DNA of 53,272 bases from Halobacteriovorax sp. GTDB taxonomy: Bacteria; Bdellovibrionota; Bacteriovoracia; Bacteriovoracales; Bacteriovoracaceae. The notes under the pieces were generated by a model, which saw only the letters and a program-made list of their open reading frames with translations, was not told the origin of the DNA and searched no databases. The translations under genes were made by a program, and so were the position numbers. The DNA is taken from the NCBI GenBank assembly GCA_002716825.1, contig PBCC01000043.1, positions 1 through 53,272 of the forward strand, in the 5' to 3' direction. Below, piece after piece: positions 41,271 through 49,479 of the stretch (positions within the stretch are counted from its first letter, which is position 1; each line of letters opens with the position of its first letter).

Positions 41271-44200
41271 GTGAAGCGACTGCGTTTTGTCACGGCGGCG
41301 AGTCTATTCGACGGCCATGACGTATCAATTAATATTATGAGAAGACTGCTCCAATCAAAAGGAGCAGAAGTTATACATCTCGGACACAATCGTTCGGCCC
41401 AAGAGGTCGTTGATGCTGTTCTCCAAGAAGATGCCCACGCCGTGGCGCTTTCTTCTTATCAAGGAGGGCATAACGAGTACTTCGCCTATATCCGCGAACT
41501 GCTTGATCAAGCGGGTGCCACTAACGTTCGAATTTTTGGCGGTGGTGGCGGTGTTATCACACCCAAGGAAATTAAACTGCTGCATGAAAAGGGCATTACG
41601 CGAATTTATTCGCCCGAAGACGGGATGAAGCTGGGCTTGGTGGGCATTATCGATGACATGATGACCAGGGCAGAGCATGACACGCTAGAGGATTTCGACT
41701 TTTCAAAGGTAAAAAATAAATCAATCGATGCACGTTCGATTGGTAAAGTGGTTACAGCAATTGAAAATGGTATTGGTCCATTACCGTTTGAAGCTAGCGG
41801 TAAAACACCAGTGCTTGGAATAACTGGTACAGGCGGAGCGGGTAAATCATCTCTTATTGATGAATTGTTATTGCGCTTTAATCGAATTTATCCCGATAAA
41901 AAAATTGCCTTGGTTTCCATTGATCCAACTAAAAAGAAGACACAAGGCGCCCTGCTTGGCGATCGCATTCGCCTTGGAAGTTCGGTCTATTCGCAGTTTT
42001 ATGTTAGATCGTTGGCCACTAGGGATTCAAAGACTGAACTCTCGCCGCAGATTCAAAACGTTACTAAGTTTTTGCGCGCTCAAGATTTTTCTTTGATTAT
42101 CATTGAGACTTCAGGCATCGGACAGGCTAGCGATGAAATAACTAAAGTTGCAGACAAGTGTGCTTACGTTATGACTCCTGAATATGGCGCGGCAACACAG
42201 CTAGAAAAAATCGAAATGCTCGAAGTCGCGGACTTTATTATTCTTAATAAATTCGAAAAACCCCGCTCTGAAGATGCGCTTCGAGATATTAGAAAACAAT
42301 ATCGACGCAACCATAACTTATTCGCTGGCCACCCGGGCTCGCCTGACGATGAAGGCTTGCCAGTTTATGGCACGATGGCGAGTAAGTTTAATGATGTTGG
42401 GGTCAACGCACTCTTTAAAGACATCGTTACTTCTTTTGATTTTGAAAAAGAAAAGCTTTCAGAGCTAGTTTGCGAAAAAGCTTCAAGAGTAAAAGATGCC
42501 ATAATCCCACCGGCCAGGAGCCTCTATCTTCGAGAGTTGGCCGGCTCGGTTCGTGAGTATAATAATCTTGTGGAAAACACTGCTCAAAAGCTTGGGGATT
42601 ACCACGCCATTGTTGAAGCTTTGAGACAATTGCCAAAAAATAAAGAACTGAGTGAGAAAGCAAGAGATCTTAAGGATGCCTTGCCTGCCAACGCACTGGC
42701 AGCAATTGAAGAGTTTGATTCAACTGTAGAACAGTATCGAAGTGGTACTTATTCTTATGAAGTCCGTGGCAAAAAAATTGAAGTACCATCCAAATACACT
42801 TCGTTGTCAGGACTAGAGCTTCCCAAAGTAGCCGTGCCCAAGTTTAGCTCGATGGCCGATAAGTTTCGCTTTATCGGAAAGCAAAATCTTCCCGGCTTCT
42901 TTCCTTTCGCACAAGGAATCTTTCCTTTTAAACGCGCCGATGAAGATCCAAAAAGGATGTTTGCAGGTGAGGGCGGACCGGCCAGAACCAATAAACGCTT
43001 TCATTACTTATCGCAAAATGATTCAGCTAAAAGACTTTCAACCGCATTCGATTCTGTCACCCTATACGGCGAGGATCCTGATCAGCGCCCCGATATCTTT
43101 GGCAAAGTCGGCGAGGCAGGAGTCTCGATTGCCACTGTTGAAGACATGGAGTTGTTATTCAAGGGCTTTGACTTAACTAGCCCTCAAACTTCGGTATCAA
43201 TGACGATTAATGGGCCTGCGCCAATTATCTTAGCGTTCTTTATGAACGCTGCTGCCAGACAAAAATTGAATGGTAGTGAGCTTAAAGATATGAATAAGAT
43301 GGTCGAGGTCATGCGCCAGGTACGAGGCACTGTTCAGGCCGATATTCTCAAAGAAGATCAAGCGCAAAACACCTGCATCTTCTCATTAGAATTTGCATTG
43401 AAACTGATGGGTGACGTACAAGAATTTTTCTGCAAGAACGCGATTAAAAATTATTACACAGTTTCTATTTCTGGCTATCACATAGCTGAAGCAGGGGCTA
43501 ACCCAATCACGCAAACGGCATTCACTCTCTCAAATGGTTTCACTTTTGTGGAATATTATCTATCGCGCGGTTTAAAAATCGATGACTTCTGCGACAACCT
43601 GTCATTCTTCTTCAGCAACGGGTTAGATCCTGAGTATACAGTGATTGGACGTGTGGCCAGAAAAATTTGGGCCGTAACTTTACGTGATAAATACGGCGCC
43701 AACCCTAAAAGCCAACGTTTTAAATACCACATTCAAACCTCTGGTCGCTCTCTTCACGCCCAAGAAATTGACTTCAATGATATCAGAACAACGCTACAAG
43801 CTTTTATCGCCCTCTCTGATAATTGCAACTCTCTTCATACCAACGCTTATGATGAAGCTATTACGACTCCAACGGAAGAGTCGGTTCGTCGTGCCATGGC
43901 AATCCAGATGATTATCAATCGCGAATTTGGAATGAATAAAACAGACAACCCACTACAAGGCGCCTACTTGGTAGAGGAGCTGAGTGATTTAGTCGAAGAG
44001 GCTATCTTGGCCGAGTTTGAGCATATCTCAGATAAGGGCGGCGTTCTTGGTGCAATGGAATCAATGTATCAGCGCGGTAAAATTCAAGAAGAGTCTCTTT
44101 ACTATGAAACGTTAAAAGATTCTGGAGAGCTACCAATCATCGGAGTTAATACTTATATCGCCGATAATATTGATGAACAGTTCAATCAAGAAATTGAGCT

Positions 44201-44426
44201 TTCAAGGTGTAGTGACGAAGAAAAGAATGATCAAATCAATCGACTGAATCATTTTAAAAAGAAGAATTCTAATGAGTCTAGAAAGGCATTGGATCAACTT
44301 CGCAATGCCTGTCTCAATGGATCTAATGTTTTTGAAGAATTGCTTAGCACTGTGAACTATTGTTCTTTGGGTGAAGTGACTTCAGTTTTATACGAAGTTG
44401 GCGGTCGTTACCGTAGGAATATGTAG
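41271..44426 (+). CDS. icmF: fused isobutyryl-CoA mutase with G-protein chaperone
   Basis: Isomerises isobutyryl-CoA and n-butyryl-CoA with adenosylcobalamin, with its own GTPase module to load and protect the cofactor. Domain order: a B12-binding domain at the N-terminus with SLFDGHDVSINIMRRLLQ (the DxH motif carrying the cobalt-ligand His) and EVIHLGHNRS; a MeaI-like GTPase (about 180-400) with GTGGAGKSSLIDEL; a linker; and the mutase TIM barrel (about 560-1050). The protein has 1051 residues, close to the usual 1060-1090. I chose the GTG at 41271, with AGGA six bases upstream, over the ATG at 41250, which has no ribosome site and lies near the predicted transcript start. It is followed immediately by its cofactor adenosyltransferase. 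Confidence 0.93.
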   Translation: MKRLRFVTAASLFDGHDVSINIMRRLLQSKGAEVIHLGHNRSAQEVVDAVLQEDAHAVALSSYQGGHNEYFAYIRELLDQAGATNVRIFGGGGGVITPKEIKLLHEKGITRIYSPEDGMKLGLVGIIDDMMTRAEHDTLEDFDFSKVKNKSIDARSIGKVVTAIENGIGPLPFEASGKTPVLGITGTGGAGKSSLIDELLLRFNRIYPDKKIALVSIDPTKKKTQGALLGDRIRLGSSVYSQFYVRSLATRDSKTELSPQIQNVTKFLRAQDFSLIIIETSGIGQASDEITKVADKCAYVMTPEYGAATQLEKIEMLEVADFIILNKFEKPRSEDALRDIRKQYRRNHNLFAGHPGSPDDEGLPVYGTMASKFNDVGVNALFKDIVTSFDFEKEKLSELVCEKASRVKDAIIPPARSLYLRELAGSVREYNNLVENTAQKLGDYHAIVEALRQLPKNKELSEKARDLKDALPANALAAIEEFDSTVEQYRSGTYSYEVRGKKIEVPSKYTSLSGLELPKVAVPKFSSMADKFRFIGKQNLPGFFPFAQGIFPFKRADEDPKRMFAGEGGPARTNKRFHYLSQNDSAKRLSTAFDSVTLYGEDPDQRPDIFGKVGEAGVSIATVEDMELLFKGFDLTSPQTSVSMTINGPAPIILAFFMNAAARQKLNGSELKDMNKMVEVMRQVRGTVQADILKEDQAQNTCIFSLEFALKLMGDVQEFFCKNAIKNYYTVSISGYHIAEAGANPITQTAFTLSNGFTFVEYYLSRGLKIDDFCDNLSFFFSNGLDPEYTVIGRVARKIWAVTLRDKYGANPKSQRFKYHIQTSGRSLHAQEIDFNDIRTTLQAFIALSDNCNSLHTNAYDEAITTPTEESVRRAMAIQMIINREFGMNKTDNPLQGAYLVEELSDLVEEAILAEFEHISDKGGVLGAMESMYQRGKIQEESLYYETLKDSGELPIIGVNTYIADNIDEQFNQEIELSRCSDEEKNDQINRLNHFKKKNSNESRKALDQLRNACLNGSNVFEELLSTVNYCSLGEVTSVLYEVGGRYRRNM

Positions 44427-44981
44427 ATGAAGGTGTATACAAAAACAGGCGATCAAGGATTAACCGGACTTCTGGGCGGAACAAGAGTGGCCAAGGCTGA
44501 TCTTCGAATTGCTTTATACGGTGAAGTCGATGAGTTAAACTCTCATGTTGGTGTCACGCGCGCTCACTCTGGGGAAGGGTTCTCTCAAGATAAACTACTA
44601 AAGCATATTCAATCGCGCTTATTTGATCTTGGTTCACAGATGGCCTGTGAGCCCAGTCAAAGGGCTAAGTTCAAACTCCCTGATATTCTTCCGGAGCATA
44701 TCAAAGAACTCGAAGATGCGATTGATGTGATGACGGCAGATCTTCCACAGCTTAAGAACTTTGTTTTACCTGCTGGTGGCGTAGCCGCTTCTTCTGCTCA
44801 TGTCGCAAGAACCGTTTGTCGTCGGGTCGAAAGAAGTTTTGTAGCATTTCATTCATTGCACCCAGATGATCTCAAAGATATTCATCTACAATTTTTAAAT
44901 CGCCTGTCAGATTATTTATTTATTCTAGCTCGGACTTTGGTTCACCACGGTGGGCATAAAGAAGAAATTTGGAAGCCTTAA
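44427..44981 (+). CDS. PduO-type corrinoid adenosyltransferase
   Basis: Makes adenosylcobalamin from cob(I)alamin and ATP, the cofactor of IcmF. The 184 residues show the PduO/MMAB signature: KVYTKTGDQGLTGLLGG at the N-terminus, YGEVDELNSHVG, the RTVCRRVERSF helix and QFLNRLSDYLFILAR. Its ATG follows the icmF stop directly, so translation is probably coupled and cofactor supply is linked to enzyme synthesis. The two stop codons with the convergent FHA gene share TTAA. Confidence 0.95.
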   Translation: MKVYTKTGDQGLTGLLGGTRVAKADLRIALYGEVDELNSHVGVTRAHSGEGFSQDKLLKHIQSRLFDLGSQMACEPSQRAKFKLPDILPEHIKELEDAIDVMTADLPQLKNFVLPAGGVAASSAHVARTVCRRVERSFVAFHSLHPDDLKDIHLQFLNRLSDYLFILARTLVHHGGHKEEIWKP

Positions 44982-45763
44982 TCATCACTTCCAAAAATAC
45001 CTTTAACTTTTGAAAGAAAACCTCTCGATTCATTCTTTTTCAGCACGGTCTTTTTCTTATGAACTGTCTTGGCAGATTTTTTGGCGCTTGGTAGGGAATC
45101 GCGATTAAGTTTGATCATCTTCGTTTTACCAGAACTCTCTTCCATGTCGAACATGACTTCAGCGCCTTGAACAGGCTCGGGTGGAGCACTAGGCGTTTGT
45201 TCCTTGGATTCAGGCTCATCGCTTTTGTCCTGTTTGTCGTCAATGGCTTTTTCGACTTGGTCTTGATCAAAGACAACTGAAATTTCGCCTATATCATCTT
45301 CAGCGCTTTGCTCTGGATCGGGATTTTCTGCTTTTGCCATCCCCATGGCTTTTTGTCTGGCGAGCTTGGCCTGCGAGAGTTTGTCTTGATCTAGTCCTGG
45401 AAGTTCTATCTTAGTAAATGAAGTTCTATTTGAGTTAGAAGTAAGGACCTGTCGCTCTCTTGAGCTTAGAGAATTCTTATCGATAGAAAAGCGAGTATCA
45501 CCAATGCGTACGACATCATCGATGAAAATACGGCTGGCCGTGGTGATAAGGGTTTCATTGACGTAAGTACCATTGGTCGAATTAAGATCGGATAAAATGA
45601 TATTTCCATCAGGGGCCAGCTGTAAGGAAGCGTGCTGACCGCTGCACATACTATCTGAGAGCTGCAAATTTGCCTTGGAGGAGCGCCCGAGTATGATGGG
45701 ACGACTGGTTAGTCGCAATGGCTCGTAAGTGCCTGAATTTTCGAAAACGATCAAAATGGCCAT
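44978..45763 (-). CDS. FHA-domain protein
   Basis: A 261-residue cytoplasmic protein. An N-terminal FHA domain (about 1-95) has RPIILGRSSKANLQLSD, the SGQH-type phospho-Thr contact and NSTNGTYVNE. A long low-complexity acidic region (about 150-225: Glu/Asp/Gln/Pro) follows, then a basic C-terminus (KSAKTVHKKKTVLKKNESRG). FHA domains bind phosphothreonine, so a serine/threonine kinase partner is implied, but none is in the window. The ATG at 45763 is chosen because the FHA strand starts there. It is divergent from the IscA-type gene. Confidence 0.88.
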   Translation of the reverse strand: MAILIVFENSGTYEPLRLTSRPIILGRSSKANLQLSDSMCSGQHASLQLAPDGNIILSDLNSTNGTYVNETLITTASRIFIDDVVRIGDTRFSIDKNSLSSRERQVLTSNSNRTSFTKIELPGLDQDKLSQAKLARQKAMGMAKAENPDPEQSAEDDIGEISVVFDQDQVEKAIDDKQDKSDEPESKEQTPSAPPEPVQGAEVMFDMEESSGKTKMIKLNRDSLPSAKKSAKTVHKKKTVLKKNESRGFLSKVKGIFGSDD

Positions 45764-45791
45764 TATAGTTGGATCCCCTATTACATAGTTT

Positions 45792-45819
45792 AGTATATAT
45801 AAGGTTGATACACTCGCAA
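45792..45819 (-). promoter_or_regulatory. promoter of the FHA gene
   Basis: On the minus strand TTGCGA (45819-45814), 16 bases, TATACT (45797-45792). It lies in the 116-base gap shared with the IscA-type gene. Confidence 0.55.
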
Positions 45820-45832
45820 AATTTCTTATCAA
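45805..45832. repeat. inverted repeat TTGATA-N16-TATCAA in the divergent gap
   Basis: TTGATA (45805-45810) and TATCAA (45827-45832) are exact complements. They flank the -35 of the FHA promoter. The half-site resembles the TGATA/TATCA pair at 20771-20782. Could be an operator; the match is short. Confidence 0.35.
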
Positions 45833-45879
45833 TACGGAATCTGGTAGAATATAAGTGTAACGTAAAGGAGGCATTTGCC

Positions 45880-46221
45880 GTGGAAACAAATTTAAATGAG
45901 CAAATCGTCACAATTACCGATAAAGCCGTTAAACAAATAAAGCATATCTTTTCAGAGCAAGGCGATGGCCGTGGTCTTCGCTTGGGCGTTATTGGTGGAG
46001 GTTGCTCCGGCCTAAGTTATAAAATTGATTTCGACGAACAAAAACCTCATGACAATATTATCGATCTCGAAGGCGTTAAAGTCTTTCTCGATCCTAAATC
46101 GACAATTTATCTCAAGGGTGTGGTTCTCGATTTTAAAGATGGCCTAGATGGCAAGGGCTTTGTCTTCCAAAATCCAAATGCAACCAACACCTGTGGCTGT
46201 GGTGAGTCGTTCTCTGTTTAA
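45880..46221 (+). CDS. A-type iron-sulfur carrier (IscA/ErpA family)
   Basis: Carries and delivers Fe-S clusters. The 113 residues start at the GTG at 45880, which has a very strong AAAGGAGG site eight bases before. Three cluster Cys are placed as in the family: LRLGVIGGGCSGLSYK and the C-terminal NTCGCGESF. Helix ITDKAVKQIKHIFSEQ is typical. A frame from 45769 would extend it by 37 residues without merit. The YgfZ-TPR gene overlaps its 3' end. This fits the known partnership of A-type carriers with YgfZ/IBA57. Confidence 0.93.
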   Translation: METNLNEQIVTITDKAVKQIKHIFSEQGDGRGLRLGVIGGGCSGLSYKIDFDEQKPHDNIIDLEGVKVFLDPKSTIYLKGVVLDFKDGLDGKGFVFQNPNATNTCGCGESFSV

Positions 46222-47749
46222 CCTAGAAGATTTAAGTAAATATCGTTACTGGGCGCAGCCTGTATCACTTTCCAGTTGGGCCGTGGTGACGATTGATGGA
46301 GGCGATGCTCTTTCTTGGATGGAGCGTCAGCTAACACAAAAAATTACAGAGCTCCCTTCATCCGGACGGGCCATAGCCCGACTTGATCGCGTGGCTCGTA
46401 TCAAGTATTACGGAGTTCTTTGGCCAGCAGGAACTACTAGCTTTAAGCTGTTGCTTCCAAGCCAGCTGATTTCTAATTTAGAAGAAGATCTTGAAAAGTT
46501 TGTCATCATGGAAGATATCAAAATCAACTATGACCTAAATCAAAAGTGGTCCTTTGTTTTTGGGCCGTCACAAAAAGCTCACCTGATCAATTTTTTTGGT
46601 GAACAAGGCCATTTAATTGAGCTCGAGTCCTCAGAAAAAAACGCAGATATAATTTTTTCTTTGTGTTCGATCCCTCAACTTGGAAAAGAGATAACACTCA
46701 ATGAATTGGTTAATGAGACTAAACTTAATGAGTATGCGGTTGATTATAGTAAGGGCTGTTTTCTCGGACAAGAAACAGCGGCCAAAATAGAAACAAGACG
46801 AGGCGCAAATCTTTACCCTAGTGTTTTAAAAATAGTGGGTGAAGCTAAAAGTGGAAAGATTTTTTGTGACGATAAAGCAGCCGGTGAGATTGTAGATATT
46901 TTTGCCATATCAGATAATGAGTCCATTGCAATGGTGAAGCTTAAAAGAGAGTGGCGAGTTGAAAATTCTAGTCATAATTTTAAGCAGGATCATGGTGAGT
47001 TTAATGCAGTCGTAAGCTCGGCCCCATACTTTAAAGATGGCAGCAATGAAGAGAAATCCCTAAGTCTCTATCATCAAGCGGTAAAGTTTTTTGAAAGTGC
47101 CAAAGAAGAAATAGCCCTTACGTATCTCGAGAGAGCTATTGAGTTTGATCCGGCATTTGCCGATGCCTATGAAGTTATTGGGGTAATTTATGCTCGGCAA
47201 AATAAGCATGAAGCAGCCATTGAGTGGATGGATAAACTGCTGAAGGTTAATTCAAAGTCGGTTATGGCACATACTAATAAAAGCCTTGCTCTTATGAAGC
47301 TAGGTCGAATTGAAGAGGCGGAAGAAGAAAAGTCTCTTGCTACGGTAAAAAGTTTCTCGGCCTTTGGTGATGAAGCTAAAGTTAAAAAGCAAATAGAGGA
47401 AGAAAAAAAGAAGAAAGGGCAGGATCTTGTGAGACGTGAATCGATGTTTCAACAAGTATTGGATATCGATGAGCATGATCTTATTGCGCTCTTTGGACTT
47501 GCCGATATCTACTTTCACAGAGAGTCATTTGAAAAAAGCCTAAGTTTAGTCAATCGAGCGCTTGAGGCGAGTCCTAAGCATTCTCAATCGATTCTTCTTA
47601 AAGGGAAATTATTAGAGGCTTTAAATAGAGCACAAGAGGCGATCGATATTTATCAAACGGGCGTAAAGACTGCGAGTGCGCAGGGCGAACTCATGCCGGC
47701 CAACGAAATGCAATCAAGGCTCAATCAACTATTGAATCTTAAGTCGTAA
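46199..47749 (+). CDS. YgfZ/IBA57-like folate-binding protein fused to TPR repeats
   Basis: An approximately 516-residue protein. The first 280 residues resemble YgfZ/GcvT: LSKYRYWAQPVSLSSWAV, then GRAIARLDRVARIKYYGVLWP, and the family signature KGCFLGQETAAK with the Cys. YgfZ proteins bind tetrahydrofolate and help maturation of [4Fe-4S] enzymes. The C-terminal half contains TPR helices (SLYHQAVKFFESAKEEIALT, AFADAYEVIGVIYARQNKHE, and ALFGLADIYFHRESFEKSL) with a Lys/Glu-rich coiled-coil (EEEKKKKGQ). The start is unclear: GTG at 46199 is used, but ATG 46178 and 46148 are possible in the same frame. It overlaps the IscA-type gene, and its end overlaps the convergent cyclase gene by 21 bases. 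Confidence 0.85.
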   Translation: MVSRSLFNLEDLSKYRYWAQPVSLSSWAVVTIDGGDALSWMERQLTQKITELPSSGRAIARLDRVARIKYYGVLWPAGTTSFKLLLPSQLISNLEEDLEKFVIMEDIKINYDLNQKWSFVFGPSQKAHLINFFGEQGHLIELESSEKNADIIFSLCSIPQLGKEITLNELVNETKLNEYAVDYSKGCFLGQETAAKIETRRGANLYPSVLKIVGEAKSGKIFCDDKAAGEIVDIFAISDNESIAMVKLKREWRVENSSHNFKQDHGEFNAVVSSAPYFKDGSNEEKSLSLYHQAVKFFESAKEEIALTYLERAIEFDPAFADAYEVIGVIYARQNKHEAAIEWMDKLLKVNSKSVMAHTNKSLALMKLGRIEEAEEEKSLATVKSFSAFGDEAKVKKQIEEEKKKKGQDLVRRESMFQQVLDIDEHDLIALFGLADIYFHRESFEKSLSLVNRALEASPKHSQSILLKGKLLEALNRAQEAIDIYQTGVKTASAQGELMPANEMQSRLNQLLNLKS

Positions 47750-49408
47750 CAATTCAAACTCTCTGGCCACCTTACCTTTGAGCTGAAATGAAATTTCTTC
47801 GCTTGTGGCACTCCACTTTGACCAAAAATCATGGTCAATGTCTTTTATAAGAGATTTAGCAAATACGATCTCATGAGCGTTTGCTTCACTTTGAAACTTG
47901 GCACAGATATTCACTGTATCGCCAAAAAAATCTTGACCATCGAAAGTTCCGACGGATAAGCAAATACCACTGTGTAAACTAATGCGAAGCTTAAGCGGCT
48001 TATGTTTGTTGTTTTTTTGAATTTCTATAGCGGCTTCAAGCGCAGCTTGCGGGCCAGGAAAAGAGTACATGGTGGCATCACCAATCGTCTTAACCAGTAG
48101 ACCTCTATGCTTAGCAACAGCCTCACCAATTAAAAGAAAGCTCTCTCGTACAAGTTCAAACGCCTTAGCGTCGCCGATTTCATAATAAAGATCAGTGCTG
48201 CCAACGACATCAGTAAAAAGCAGAGCGCGGTGGCCAACTTCGATGGGAAAATCACTGACGAGTGACTCTGCAGGAATCAAATCGCTAAAACCCGGCTCGA
48301 GCATGACTTCGGTCGCCATCAGTGCTCCACGATCGATTGAGCTTGATTCAAGTAGGACGAGGTCACTGTCTAAAAGATCTCCTGCCATAAATTCAATGTC
48401 ACATGAGATATCTAGTATGTGACCAGACTCTTTTTTCGATGCATTCCATAGGTCGGATAGAGTGATGGAGTCACGATCTGAATCTAGTGTCGCGCGAAGC
48501 AGAATAGATCGAAGCTCGCCCTTTTTCTTGAGGTTGTATAGACCTGGGAGCAGTTTTAGTTGATGCGACCACTTCTTTCCTAGTTTTTGAAACACGACAG
48601 TTGGCCGATGTGAAACATCGCCTGAGCAAAAGTCCACCGAGAGACGTTCAGCTGGAATGGTTGTATCTCGCAGTGAGACTTCAAGACTTTCCTGGGTGCC
48701 AATAGGGAAGGTGATTTCACATGAATCACAAGGAACTTTTTTGGGGAGTTCAGTTAACCTAGGGGCGCTAATTTTTGAACCGCGACAATGAGGGCAAACG
48801 GCATCAAAAAAAAGTGAAAAACGATTTTTTTGATCTAGCGCCAAGGCTTTGACTAGAACATCTTGCCAAGTTTGTCCTGTCTCTCTTGCGACAATCTTGG
48901 GTGAAATTCTAGAGCGCTCTATCTCGTGCGCGCTAGCAACCCAGTCTTCAAATGATGATGTGCTTATAAGGTTGGTCTTAGTTGCTTGATTAGATAAATT
49001 GGCTTGAGTTTGATTAAAAATTTTCTCTATAATCGCCTTAGTGGCAGGATTCAAAAGCCACGCCAAAATAGGGTAGCGATGATCAATAGTGAAAGTGACT
49101 AAGACTTCGCACTCCGAGTGTCCAAGACTTTTAATTTCAAATAGACCAGTAAGTCGTTTGAAAAAACCCTGTGAGTAAACTCTTTCATTCCTAAGCCACT
49201 CGCCATGACTCCACTCCCATGGTTTCTCGCTCCACTTAAGTGTCATCCCCATGATCTTCTGCTGTCCATGGCGAACGCCTTCGATGTTTTTAAAATTCAT
49301 CGGAGAGAGCTTGAGTTGTCTGTTAATTGTAGCTGTATCGGAAATAACGTCCCAAACAGACGAGGCTGGAAAAGAAAATTTTCTTTGATGCGTGATTACC
49401 TTAGACAT
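47729..49408 (-). CDS. class III adenylate cyclase with SRPBCC, zinc-ribbon and DUF5939-like domains
   Basis: A 559-residue cytoplasmic cyclase. Residues about 1-150 are SRPBCC/START-like (FSFPASSVWDVISDTATINR). About 190-250 hold a Cys cluster CPHC...CDSC. A DUF5939-like region follows, then a class III catalytic domain from about 385: RALLFTDVVGSTDLY (metal Asp), LLVKTIGDATMYSF (second metal Asp, base-reading Lys) and GQDFFGDTVNICAKFQ (base-reading Asp, ribose Asn). The Lys/Asp pair predicts ATP as substrate, so cAMP. The transition-state Arg is Lys here (AAR to CAK). The ATG at 49408 is used; an upstream TTG would add eight residues. Confidence 0.85.
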   Translation of the reverse strand: MSKVITHQRKFSFPASSVWDVISDTATINRQLKLSPMNFKNIEGVRHGQQKIMGMTLKWSEKPWEWSHGEWLRNERVYSQGFFKRLTGLFEIKSLGHSECEVLVTFTIDHRYPILAWLLNPATKAIIEKIFNQTQANLSNQATKTNLISTSSFEDWVASAHEIERSRISPKIVARETGQTWQDVLVKALALDQKNRFSLFFDAVCPHCRGSKISAPRLTELPKKVPCDSCEITFPIGTQESLEVSLRDTTIPAERLSVDFCSGDVSHRPTVVFQKLGKKWSHQLKLLPGLYNLKKKGELRSILLRATLDSDRDSITLSDLWNASKKESGHILDISCDIEFMAGDLLDSDLVLLESSSIDRGALMATEVMLEPGFSDLIPAESLVSDFPIEVGHRALLFTDVVGSTDLYYEIGDAKAFELVRESFLLIGEAVAKHRGLLVKTIGDATMYSFPGPQAALEAAIEIQKNNKHKPLKLRISLHSGICLSVGTFDGQDFFGDTVNICAKFQSEANAHEIVFAKSLIKDIDHDFWSKWSATSEEISFQLKGKVAREFELLRLKIQ

Positions 49409-49479
49409 AAGTTCATTATGGCTTAGAAGCAAATTACCGACTACATGCCGTCAAAAAATCCGGTATAAAACGCTCGGTC

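Noticed and set aside
667-44426. Genome-wide reassignment of TAG as a sense codon
   Set aside because: def, murU, lgt, both ferredoxins and icmF all end normally at TAG.
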